This document shows positions 15,627 to 23,467 of a stretch of 64,000 bases of DNA, piece after piece. The position numbers were made by a program, and so were the translations under genes. Under the pieces are notes generated by a model. It saw nothing but the letters and a program-made list of their open reading frames with translations, was not told where the DNA came from and did no database searches. Position 1 is the first letter of the stretch, and each line of letters opens with the position of its first letter. Source of the stretch: Billgrantia montanilacus (GTDB lineage: Bacteria > Pseudomonadota > Gammaproteobacteria > Pseudomonadales > Halomonadaceae). The stretch is from NCBI RefSeq assembly GCF_003336675.1, contig NZ_QPII01000001.1:248001-312000 (forward strand). The letters are read 5' to 3'.

Positions 15627-16915
15627 GAGGTGGGAAAGGCAGAGTCGGGTTCGTTGGTGCAGGCCTCGGCCAGGCTGTTAAGCCGGCGACGACTGGCGTC
15701 GACGAAGGGGTTCGTGCAGTCCCAGGCATAGCCGGCAAGCACTGAACTGATCATTGAACGAATGCGCGGGGTCTGTCGTTGGTTGAAGATGATGCGCGGA
15801 AGACGGCCATCGTACCAGGCCTCGACAAACTCGCGGAAGGTGGCCACGCCGCGCCGTAACGGCCATTCGAACTGCGTATCCCAATCGATCGCCTCTCCGC
15901 CGAGTTGACGTTCGACCAGAGGGGCGGCACGCAGCGCCGAGTCCAGCGCGATGGTCACGCCGGATGAAAATACCGGATCGAGAAACTCCCCGGCGTTGCC
16001 CAGCAGTGCGAAGCCAGGACCGTGCAGCTGTGCGACATCGGCTGAGTAGCCCTCCAGTCGACCGGTATCGCGCACTGCTGTCGCACGGGCAAGCAGCGTG
16101 GCGAGACGCGGTTCAGCATGGATGAAGTGCCACAGCCGCTCGGAATCGCTCTCGGCGGCGGCATTGATCGTTGCCCGGTCGCCCACTACGCCGACCGAGG
16201 CACGCCCGTTACGGAAGGGAATCAGCCAATACCAGACGCCTGCACAGTCGGGATGAAGTCCGATCAGGATCTTGTCGCGATCATGGCGTGGACAATCGAT
16301 GCGGTCTTCGACATGCGTAAACAGCGCGCAACGCGATTCCAGGGTGGAGGGGCGGGCGAGTCCGGTGAGTCTGGCCAGCACACGGCCATAGCCACTGGCA
16401 TCGAGCACGAAACGCGCGACGAGGGTGCTGCGCTCACCGCCTGCGTCGGTAATCATCAGGCGGGGGCGGTCGGGATCGGGAATGAATGCATCGACGGTAC
16501 TGCCGAACCTCACCCTGGCCCCAGCTTGCATGGCACCTTCGATCAGGCGCTGGTCGAAGTCCGCGCGCTCTACCTGCCAGGTGGAGCCGGGGCCGGAGGT
16601 GAATTTGTCGCGAAAGTCGATGGCTGCATGCTGGCCGCGCCAGGTGAAGGCGGCGCCATTCTTGACCTGGTAGTCACCTGCCTGGGCGGCCTCGAGCAGG
16701 CCGCAGGCCTCGAGGTGAACCATGCATTGCGGCAGGAGGCTTTCGCCGATCGAAAAGCGCGGGAAAAGATCGCGTTCGATGACCTCCACGGCTAGCCCCC
16801 GTCGCGCCAGCCAGGCTGCAGCTGCCGCACCGGAAGGCCCGGCACCGATGATCGCGACATCGGTGGTCGCGTGGCTTGATTGTGCCGTACTTGATGATAT
16901 CTCGGCATCTGGCAT
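15623..16915 (-). CDS. FAD-dependent oxidoreductase, flavin halogenase-like
   Basis: A 430-residue flavoprotein. The N-terminal dinucleotide motif GAGPSG (about 24-29) is followed by PRFSIGESLLP, the lysine-bearing segment VKNGAAFTW (Lys85) and the exact W-x-W-x-I-P motif (WYWLIP, about 228-233), landmarks of flavin-dependent halogenases of phenolic substrates and their relatives. Such enzymes use reduced FAD, oxygen and halide. Not all relatives halogenate, so desaturation or hydroxylation remain possible. The start at 16915 has AGGGG upstream and does not overlap the MMPL gene; 16966 is a longer alternative. It is part of the pigment operon and absent from the minimal APE gene set. Confidence 0.75.
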   Translation of the reverse strand: MPDAEISSSTAQSSHATTDVAIIGAGPSGAAAAAWLARRGLAVEVIERDLFPRFSIGESLLPQCMVHLEACGLLEAAQAGDYQVKNGAAFTWRGQHAAIDFRDKFTSGPGSTWQVERADFDQRLIEGAMQAGARVRFGSTVDAFIPDPDRPRLMITDAGGERSTLVARFVLDASGYGRVLARLTGLARPSTLESRCALFTHVEDRIDCPRHDRDKILIGLHPDCAGVWYWLIPFRNGRASVGVVGDRATINAAAESDSERLWHFIHAEPRLATLLARATAVRDTGRLEGYSADVAQLHGPGFALLGNAGEFLDPVFSSGVTIALDSALRAAPLVERQLGGEAIDWDTQFEWPLRRGVATFREFVEAWYDGRLPRIIFNQRQTPRIRSMISSVLAGYAWDCTNPFVDASRRRLNSLAEACTNEPDSAFPTS

Positions 16916-16928
16916 GAGCTCGGTACCC

Positions 16929-19232
16929 CTATCTTGCATCGTGAATGGCATGCGTGGATGCATCACGCCGTGTGCGTGCTCTGGCGAAAGGTACCAATGC
17001 CCAGGTTGCTGCGAGGCCCACCAGGCAGGTTACCCCAAGAAAGTGCAGCGCTGGGGTGGCGCTGAATGCCAGCAGGCCGAATGCCAGCAGGCTAGAACCG
17101 CAAGACAGGCTGATTGCCAGCCATGCCGCCGAGCTGTCGGGATGCTCAGTGCTGAAGATTCCGGCATCCAGGCCAATCCCCAGCACCAGCAGCAGTCCCA
17201 GCAGGTGAAACAGCGTCAGGCCGACTCCCAGAGCACCGAGCAGTGCCAGTGTCGCCACCACGGCGCCCAGCGGTGGCAGCAGCACGCGCCAGGCCCGGCC
17301 GCGGTAGCGCCAACCGAACACGAGGGCCAGTCCTGCCATCGCGGCGGCGAGCCACAGAGCAATGGTGTTGCGTAGTTCTGCCAGGTGGGAGGAGAGGGCC
17401 GCCACCCGATCCTCATAGTGAACGTGCGCTGCATCGGCGAGCCGGGCCAAGGCCTGCCTGGCGATGTCATCGGCGTCCCCCAACACGACCAGCGCCGCTG
17501 ACTCATCGCCATCGGCCATTGAATCTTCACCGAGCCACAACCTGTTATCGGCATGTCCCATCGGCATCTTGAGCCACTCTTCGGATGTCAGCACAGGCAC
17601 CGAGTCCAGGTTTGCCATGGCCGATTCCTGAAGCTGCCCCGGGAGGCCCGCGCGTTCGATCAGTAGCGGCAGTGCGTTGGCATAGGCCTGGCGTACCCTG
17701 GTCAGGTTGGCTTGCTGGGTGGCGGGTGAAGGTACCACTTGGGCAAGGTGACGATAACCGGCCAAATGGCCCTGTTCGCTCAAAGTCGCCAGCGGGATAT
17801 CGAGCGCTTCCAGCCGCTCCAGCAGGGTGTCCTCCCGATCGGCTGTGACGATCAAGTAGTGGTTGCCGGAAGGCTGTTGCAGCAGTGCCTGCACGCGCTG
17901 CTGCTCGAGGATCAGCTGAGGGGGAGATGGATTGAGCTGTCGCAGGTCGTTGTCGGCGGTCAGGTGCAAGGCCACGGTTGCGAACGCCGCCACACCGAGG
18001 ATGGCCAGTACGCTCCAGCGTAGCGGTGCTCTCAGGGGTAGGCGCAGGCGGTCGAGACGTTCAGCCAGCTTGGCCGTGGCCGGATGTGGGTGTGGTACCC
18101 AATGCGGCAGCCACAGGCGTACGGTTAGCCAGGCGCCAAGCAGGCCCAGGGCGGCAAACGTCGCCATTTGATGCAACCCCGGTAGCGGCGTGGCGAGCTG
18201 GATGAGATAGGCCGCCAGGCTCGACACCAGCCCCATCCCCAGCCCGGGCCAGAGTGCCTTCAGAGGTCGCACGGGTGACAGCAGCCGTGCGCATTGCAGG
18301 TGCAGGGCATAATCGACGGCAATGCCGATCAGGCTGGCGCCGAACGCGAGCGTCAACAGGTTGAGCGTACCGTACAGGGCCCAGGTCAGCGGTAGCGCAA
18401 ACAGCAGTCCGCTGGCCACGGGCAGCAGCAGGCTGAACAGTGTGCTACCGCGGCGAAAGACTCCCCACAGCAGCAGCAAGATCCCGAGAAGAGAGCCCAG
18501 GCCGATCGTGGAGATTTCACGCTTGGCCTGATTGGCACCGAAAGCGGCATGGAAGACCAGGCCTCCCCGCAGTAGCTCGGCCTCGGGGTAAGCTTCACGG
18601 AACCCGGCCAGGGCCTCGACCAATGACCGCTGCAACGACATGTCATAAGGGCTGGCGCCCAGTTGGCCGCTGATCAGGAACCAGTGGCCCCCCTCGGCGG
18701 CGACGGCCGCCAGGCCATCCACCGGGCGGACCGGGCCGTCCAGCACCCGGGATAGCCAGGCGTCGAGCAAGCCGAAGGGATCACGGAGCAGGTCGACGTC
18801 GCTGCCGGGAGAGAACAGGCGCGACAGGGCGCGTTGTGTCCAGGCCGAGTCGTCGGCTCGGGCCATGGGCTCGGTCAAGAGGCGATAGCGGTAGGCCGCC
18901 AGGTCCCGGTCGGGGCGCTCGGTGGCGTCGTCGAATGTCGCGACGCTGCCTGATGCCTCGAGCCGTTGCCTGAGGTCATCTACCAGGTGAGCCGGATTCT
19001 CTCCCCTGAGCAGTATGACAAAGCGATCCTCGAAGGCTTGTGTCAGCCGGTGCTCGGCCTGTTCGATCAGCGGTGTCTGGCGTGTCTCCGGCAATAGCGC
19101 GGTGATACGGGTATCGAAAGGCGCGGCATTCCGTATCTGGCTGGCAAGCAGCAGGGCACAGCCCAGCAGCAGCAAGGCCCAGAGCCAGGCGACGAAACGT
19201 TCGTTCCGTGTTGGCTGAGACGGCTCTCTCAC
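16929..19232 (-). CDS. apeM: MMPL/RND-type exporter of the APE cluster
   Basis: A 767-residue inner-membrane protein with one N-terminal span (WLWALLLLGCALLLAS), a large periplasmic domain, a group of about five spans (from GLGSLLGILLLLWGVF), a second periplasmic domain and a final group of spans, the twofold MMPL pattern. MMPL proteins move lipids or polyketides across the inner membrane. With LolA-like and lipoprotein genes alongside, it probably exports the aryl polyene lipid. ATGA overlap with the LolA-like gene upstream; 13 bp gap to the flavoprotein gene downstream. The substrate is inferred from context. Confidence 0.85.
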   Translation of the reverse strand: MREPSQPTRNERFVAWLWALLLLGCALLLASQIRNAAPFDTRITALLPETRQTPLIEQAEHRLTQAFEDRFVILLRGENPAHLVDDLRQRLEASGSVATFDDATERPDRDLAAYRYRLLTEPMARADDSAWTQRALSRLFSPGSDVDLLRDPFGLLDAWLSRVLDGPVRPVDGLAAVAAEGGHWFLISGQLGASPYDMSLQRSLVEALAGFREAYPEAELLRGGLVFHAAFGANQAKREISTIGLGSLLGILLLLWGVFRRGSTLFSLLLPVASGLLFALPLTWALYGTLNLLTLAFGASLIGIAVDYALHLQCARLLSPVRPLKALWPGLGMGLVSSLAAYLIQLATPLPGLHQMATFAALGLLGAWLTVRLWLPHWVPHPHPATAKLAERLDRLRLPLRAPLRWSVLAILGVAAFATVALHLTADNDLRQLNPSPPQLILEQQRVQALLQQPSGNHYLIVTADREDTLLERLEALDIPLATLSEQGHLAGYRHLAQVVPSPATQQANLTRVRQAYANALPLLIERAGLPGQLQESAMANLDSVPVLTSEEWLKMPMGHADNRLWLGEDSMADGDESAALVVLGDADDIARQALARLADAAHVHYEDRVAALSSHLAELRNTIALWLAAAMAGLALVFGWRYRGRAWRVLLPPLGAVVATLALLGALGVGLTLFHLLGLLLVLGIGLDAGIFSTEHPDSSAAWLAISLSCGSSLLAFGLLAFSATPALHFLGVTCLVGLAATWALVPFARARTRRDASTHAIHDAR

Positions 19233-19789
19233 GGTGGGGGGCTGCTCTGGTCCAGGCTATCGCAGTCGACCGGCGTCAGGCTCAGCTCGAGACGATCGCC
19301 ATCGCGAAAGGTGATATCGAGTTGTTCGACGTGATCCCCACCGTGCACCTTCAACTGCGAGAGATGCTCGTCGAGGGCGTCGACGGGGGTCAGGTCGGCC
19401 CGCCAGCCATCCCGCTCATCCTCGAGGACAATGGTGAAATGACGCTCCAGCGTCTGCCAGTCTCCGGCCAGCAGGCTGGTGAAGACAGGCAGGATCAGCT
19501 GGAAGCTCATCGGCAGCTCGTCGCTCTCTTCGCTCAGGTGCAAGCTCTCTTGGATGGGGCTCAAGGTGTGCCAGCTCAGGCCGTCCGCCTCGCGCCGAAA
19601 ATAGCCGCGGCTCTTGAGGGATGCCTCCAGGTCTGCCAGCCATCGCCTTTGTTCGAAGGTGGCGCACTGGGGGGCATGGTTGGACAGGCGTTCGGCGAGC
19701 GCATCGGCATCCGGAGCGGCCCATGCTGGCTGGCCGGCGCTCAGCAGCAGACCAAGGCAAGCGGTCTTCATGGAGTGACGCATCGTCAT
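19229..19789 (-). CDS. apeL: LolA-like periplasmic carrier of the APE cluster
   Basis: A 186-residue predicted secreted protein: MTMRHSMKTACLGLLLSAG starts a signal peptide with a likely cut after AWA (about residue 24). The mature part, with CATFEQRRWLADLEASLKSRGYF near its start, resembles outer-membrane lipoprotein carrier (LolA) relatives that occur in APE clusters. It would carry a lipid intermediate across the periplasm between the MMPL exporter and the lipoprotein. The start at 19789 overlaps the thioesterase stop in ATGA; longer frames upstream lie inside that gene. Confidence 0.75.
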   Translation of the reverse strand: MTMRHSMKTACLGLLLSAGQPAWAAPDADALAERLSNHAPQCATFEQRRWLADLEASLKSRGYFRREADGLSWHTLSPIQESLHLSEESDELPMSFQLILPVFTSLLAGDWQTLERHFTIVLEDERDGWRADLTPVDALDEHLSQLKVHGGDHVEQLDITFRDGDRLELSLTPVDCDSLDQSSPPP

Positions 19790-20226
19790 CGATTGGCCTC
19801 CTGCCAGGCGCATATCCGCTCGACCAGGACCGGCGGTGACGCCAGGCGCATCTCGCGGTCCTCGAGACCCACGGCAACCTGAACGCTCCAGGCGCGAGTC
19901 AAGCGCCGGCGAGTTTCCCCATCTCGAATGGTGTAGTCGATCTTGAGGCGATGCTCCCATTCGCTGAGGCGAGCCTCGATGGCGATGCGCTGGGCGAACA
20001 CCGCCGGGGCGGCATAGCGCAGGCGCAGGTCGATTACCGGCCAGGCGAATCCCGACTCGCTCATCTGCGGGTAGTTGTAGTCGATGGCGTCGAGCAGCGT
20101 GCAGCGCGCGATCTCCAGGTAGCGGACGTAGTGGCCATGCCAGGCCACCTGCATCATGTCGATATCGTGGAAAGGGATCGTCAGCACTGTCTCGGCACGC
20201 GGCAAAGGGCGATCGTCAGGCGTCAT
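19786..20226 (-). CDS. apeK: Hotdog thioesterase (4-hydroxybenzoyl-CoA thioesterase type)
   Basis: A 146-residue hotdog protein. IPFHDIDMMQVAWHGHYVRYLE matches the family pattern with Asp then H-x-x-Y-x-x-Y/F-E, the active-site strand and helix of YbgC/4-HBT thioesterases. It would free or edit acyl chains on the carrier proteins. It is coupled upstream to the ammonia-lyase (11-bp overlap) and downstream to the LolA-like gene (ATGA). By order it corresponds to ApeK. The exact thioester substrate is unknown. Confidence 0.8.
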   Translation of the reverse strand: MTPDDRPLPRAETVLTIPFHDIDMMQVAWHGHYVRYLEIARCTLLDAIDYNYPQMSESGFAWPVIDLRLRYAAPAVFAQRIAIEARLSEWEHRLKIDYTIRDGETRRRLTRAWSVQVAVGLEDREMRLASPPVLVERICAWQEANR

Positions 20227-21787
20227 ACAGGCTCCAGCGGCGTTCGCGGATCAGGTCGCAGAGGGTGCGTAGTTCGGCTTCCAGGGCGCGGTCTTCGACC
20301 AGCGGCGGAATGTGCGTGCGGCAGGCGTCGAGAAACACGGCAAGCTGTTCGGGCAGTGGCCTGGCGCCTGCTTGACGGCTGCGCAGCTCGACACCCTGGC
20401 AGGCGGCATGCAGGCTGGCGGCAGCGACCTGCTCGACCAGCGTCAGAATTCGCAGTGCGTCACGCGCGGCAATGGTGCCCATGCTGACCTTGTCCTGATT
20501 GTGACACTCCGTGGAGCGTGAGAAGACGCTGGCCGGCATGGTCAGCTTGAGCGCTTCTGCGGTCCATGCCGAGGCACCGATCTGCACGGCCTTGTAGCCA
20601 TGGTTGAGGGCGGCACGCTCCGGCGTGGCTCCACTCAGGTTGCTGGGCAGGCCGTGGTTGAAACGGGTGTCGACCAGCAGCGCCAACTGGCGGTCTAGCA
20701 GGTCGGCCAGATTGGCACTGGCCTGCTTGAGACCATCCATGGCGAAGGCGACATGGCCGCCGTAGAAATGGCCTCCGTGCATGACCTTGCCGGCCTCGGC
20801 ATCGATCAACGGGTTGTCGTTGGCGCTATTGAGCTCGGTCTCGAGGAACTGGCGCCACCAGGGCAGGGAGTCTTCCACGACGCCGATCACGTGGGGGGCG
20901 CAGCGCGTCGAGTAGCGGTCCTGCAGGCGCGGCGAATTGCGTGGCGTACGGGGGGCATGCAGGTCGTCGCGCAGCCTTGCGGCCACCTGATTCTGCCCAG
21001 GGTGCGGCTTGGCGGCGAACAGGTCGGCATCGAAGTGATAGGGGTTCCCATCCAGGGCATAGACCGTAAGGGCAGTGATCCGCGTGGCGAGCCGTGCCAG
21101 GTAGGCGGTGCGAGCGAAGGCGAACACCCCCAGCGCGGTCATCACGGCGGTGCCGTTCATCAGCGCCAGGCCCTCCTTGGGCTTCAGGCGATAGGGCACA
21201 AGATTGTGCTCGGCGAAGACCTCCGCGGTGGGGCGACGCCGGCCTCGATCGAAGACCTCGCGCTCGCCGCATAGTGCCGCGGCGAGGTACGACAACGGGG
21301 TCAGATCGCCGCTGGCGCCGACCGACCCCTCTTCCGGGATGACCGGCACGATGTCATGTTCGAGCAGCCACACCAGGCGTTCGAGGAGCTCGACGCTGAC
21401 GCCCGAGACACCGCGGCACAGCGATACCAGCCGTACCATAACGACTGCACGCGACGCCTCCACCGACAGCACTTCACCCAGGCCACAGCCATGGAAGGTG
21501 TACAACTGTCGTGGCAACTGCTCGAGGTCGGCGGCGGAGACTTCACGGGTGCAGGAGTCGCCGTAGCCCGTTGTGACGCCATAGACCACCCCCTCTTCCT
21601 TGAGCAGGCGCTCGAGGAAGGCGTTGCCGCGGGCGATATGCGCGCGGAAGTCCGATGCCGTCGACAGCATGACTCGGCGCCGGCCTTCGGCCACCGCCAG
21701 TACGTCCTCGAGGGTGACCAGTGAGCCATCCAGCGTGAGGGGAGCGGTGGTAGAGGACTTCACCCGGGGGTCATGGAGTAGGGTCAT
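20216..21787 (-). CDS. Aromatic amino acid ammonia-lyase (HAL/PAL/TAL family)
   Basis: A 523-residue lyase of the MIO family. The prosthetic group forms from Ala-Ser-Gly in GSVGASGDLTPLSY (158-160), the catalytic Tyr lies in VVYGVTTGYGD, and the partner Tyr/Asn motifs NGTAVMTAL and FYGGHVAF-like segments are present. In the substrate-selecting position it reads FHGCGLG where histidine ammonia-lyases have Ser-His, so an aromatic substrate such as tyrosine or phenylalanine is more likely, giving coumarate or cinnamate as the polyene starter. No hutU, hutI or hutG genes are nearby, which also argues against histidine breakdown. It overlaps both neighbours in the operon. Confidence 0.85.
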   Translation of the reverse strand: MTLLHDPRVKSSTTAPLTLDGSLVTLEDVLAVAEGRRRVMLSTASDFRAHIARGNAFLERLLKEEGVVYGVTTGYGDSCTREVSAADLEQLPRQLYTFHGCGLGEVLSVEASRAVVMVRLVSLCRGVSGVSVELLERLVWLLEHDIVPVIPEEGSVGASGDLTPLSYLAAALCGEREVFDRGRRRPTAEVFAEHNLVPYRLKPKEGLALMNGTAVMTALGVFAFARTAYLARLATRITALTVYALDGNPYHFDADLFAAKPHPGQNQVAARLRDDLHAPRTPRNSPRLQDRYSTRCAPHVIGVVEDSLPWWRQFLETELNSANDNPLIDAEAGKVMHGGHFYGGHVAFAMDGLKQASANLADLLDRQLALLVDTRFNHGLPSNLSGATPERAALNHGYKAVQIGASAWTAEALKLTMPASVFSRSTECHNQDKVSMGTIAARDALRILTLVEQVAAASLHAACQGVELRSRQAGARPLPEQLAVFLDACRTHIPPLVEDRALEAELRTLCDLIRERRWSLYDA

Positions 21788-22712
21788 GGAGGGATCCAGT
21801 TTCGTTCAGCCAGAACGGGTAGAAATTGAACCATTGCAGCGGGTGGTCGCGAACCCGCTGGGCCAGTCGGTCGGCATGGCGCTGCATGGCCTCGGCGATC
21901 CAACGTTCGCGCTCCCGGCGCCGCAGGTCGCGGGTGTCGTCGAAGGGGTCGAAATCGATCCTGAATGCTCCGTTCTCGCGAACGCAGGCCAGGGTATACA
22001 GTGGGCAGCGCAGCAGGGCGGCCAGCCGGAACGGACCTTCGGGGAAGAGCGCCGGGGCGCCGAGGAAGTCGAGGCGACGGCTGCGCTCACCGGACAGCGG
22101 GAGCCGATCGGCGGCAATGACGACATAGCCCCCAGCATTGATACGCTCGGCCAGGCACTGGGCGGTAGCCGGGGTGATCTCGTCGACCTCGAGTACATGC
22201 GGCCGGCGTCGTCCCGTTACGCGTTCGAGCAGTGCATTGAACTTGCGTGCGTTGCGAGTGTGCATCATCACCGTCAGGTCGAGGCCAGGATGACGCTCGG
22301 CCAGCGCATTGACCACGTCGAGATTGCCGTGGTGGGCGACCAGGATCAGGCCGCCTTGCCCGGTGTCGATGGTGGCGCTGAAACGCGCGATGCCGCTACC
22401 GACCAGCCGCTCGTCGGCGATATCGCCGCTCCAGGCGGCGACCTTGTCCATCAGGGCATCGGCGAAGGCCAGGAAGTGGCGATAGCCGAGCCACAGCCGC
22501 TTGCCTGGGTGCCGGGCAAGCACCGGGTCGAGGCGCAGCAGGTAGGCCTGGGAGGCGCGTCGAGCCGTGCCATGCAGCAGGAAGTACCATAGCATGATCG
22601 GCCACAGCAGCAGCCGAAACGGCCAGCGGCCCAGGCGCCTTTGCGTGACCACCATCAGATGCATGCCGGCAATGCTACCGCGCTCTCCGATCCGCGCCCA
22701 ATGATGGCTCAT
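21771..22712 (-). CDS. LpxL/HtrB-like acyltransferase of the APE cluster
   Basis: A 313-residue protein with an N-terminal hydrophobic anchor (FRLLLWPIMLWYFLLHG) and the LpxL/LpxM-type fold: LILVAHHGNLDVVNAL gives the H-x4-D/E active site (H-H-G-N-L-D), and FPEGPFRLAALLRCPLY follows. In many APE clusters this domain is fused to a glycosyltransferase (ApeJ); here the two are separate overlapping genes (ATGA at 22709-22712). It probably joins the aryl polyene acid to the lipid or sugar anchor. The start at 22712 is set by that overlap. Confidence 0.8.
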   Translation of the reverse strand: MSHHWARIGERGSIAGMHLMVVTQRRLGRWPFRLLLWPIMLWYFLLHGTARRASQAYLLRLDPVLARHPGKRLWLGYRHFLAFADALMDKVAAWSGDIADERLVGSGIARFSATIDTGQGGLILVAHHGNLDVVNALAERHPGLDLTVMMHTRNARKFNALLERVTGRRRPHVLEVDEITPATAQCLAERINAGGYVVIAADRLPLSGERSRRLDFLGAPALFPEGPFRLAALLRCPLYTLACVRENGAFRIDFDPFDDTRDLRRRERERWIAEAMQRHADRLAQRVRDHPLQWFNFYPFWLNETGSLHDPTP

Positions 22713-23467
22713 GACCTGGCCTCCGCGGGCGCGCTTCGCCAACGCCTGGACAGCAGGCGGGGCAGGCGCAGCAGCATGCCGCAGAACAGCTTGGCATGCA
22801 TGAGGCTGATCTGGCGGTTGTCGCGCCACAGGGCGAAATGACTTACGCCGTCATGGGGGTAGTGCACGTGCACCGGCAGGTTGCGTAGGGCACCGCCAGC
22901 CCAGTGCCAGCGCACCAGGACCTCGGTATCGAAGGTCATGCGATCGCCGCACGGGTGCCTGGCCAGTAACCGGTTGAGGGATTCGACCGGATAGAGGCGG
23001 ACGCCACACATGGAGTCGCGGATATCCATGGACAGGGTATTGATCCACACCCATACGTGGGTCGCGTAGCGGCCGTACAGGCGTGCACGAGGGACGCTGG
23101 CATCATAGCGTGGGTAGCCGATCACGAGGGCGTCCGGCGTACTATCGAGCGTTGCCAGGAAGCCGGGAAGGTCCTTGCTGGCGTGCTGGCCATCGGCATC
23201 GACCTGCAAGGCATGGGTGTAGCCCAGCCGCTGGACCTCCTTGAGTCCGGCGCGTACCGACGCCCCCTTGCCGTGGTTGGTGTCCAGGCGCAGCAGGTGA
23301 TGACCATCTTCGGCAAGGCGGTCGAGTTCGGCTGCACACTCGGCGTGACTGCCATCGTCGACCAGCACGACCGGTAGCCCCAGGGCACCCAGTTCGGCGC
23401 ATACCGCGCCGATGGTGGCAGGGTGGTTGTAGACGGGTACCAGGGCACAGGGATGCGGTTCAGCCAT
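22709..23467 (-). CDS. Family 2 glycosyltransferase of the APE cluster
   Basis: A 252-residue GT-A enzyme: ALVPVYNHPATIG, LPVVLVDDGSH (nucleotide site), NHGKGASVRAG and the metal-binding D-A-D-G-Q-H in ALQVDADGQHASKDL, followed by DIRDSMCGVRLYP, a DPM-synthase-like acceptor segment. It would add a sugar or polar head to the polyene lipid. The start at 23467 overlaps the ligase gene by 8 bp; longer frames upstream extend into that gene. It corresponds to the glycosyltransferase half of ApeJ. Confidence 0.85.
   Translation of the reverse strand: MAEPHPCALVPVYNHPATIGAVCAELGALGLPVVLVDDGSHAECAAELDRLAEDGHHLLRLDTNHGKGASVRAGLKEVQRLGYTHALQVDADGQHASKDLPGFLATLDSTPDALVIGYPRYDASVPRARLYGRYATHVWVWINTLSMDIRDSMCGVRLYPVESLNRLLARHPCGDRMTFDTEVLVRWHWAGGALRNLPVHVHYPHDGVSHFALWRDNRQISLMHAKLFCGMLLRLPRLLSRRWRSAPAEARS

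Noticed and set aside
20216..21787. Reading the ammonia-lyase as hutH
   Set aside because: No other histidine-use genes nearby, embedded in a pigment operon, and selectivity residues differ from HutH.
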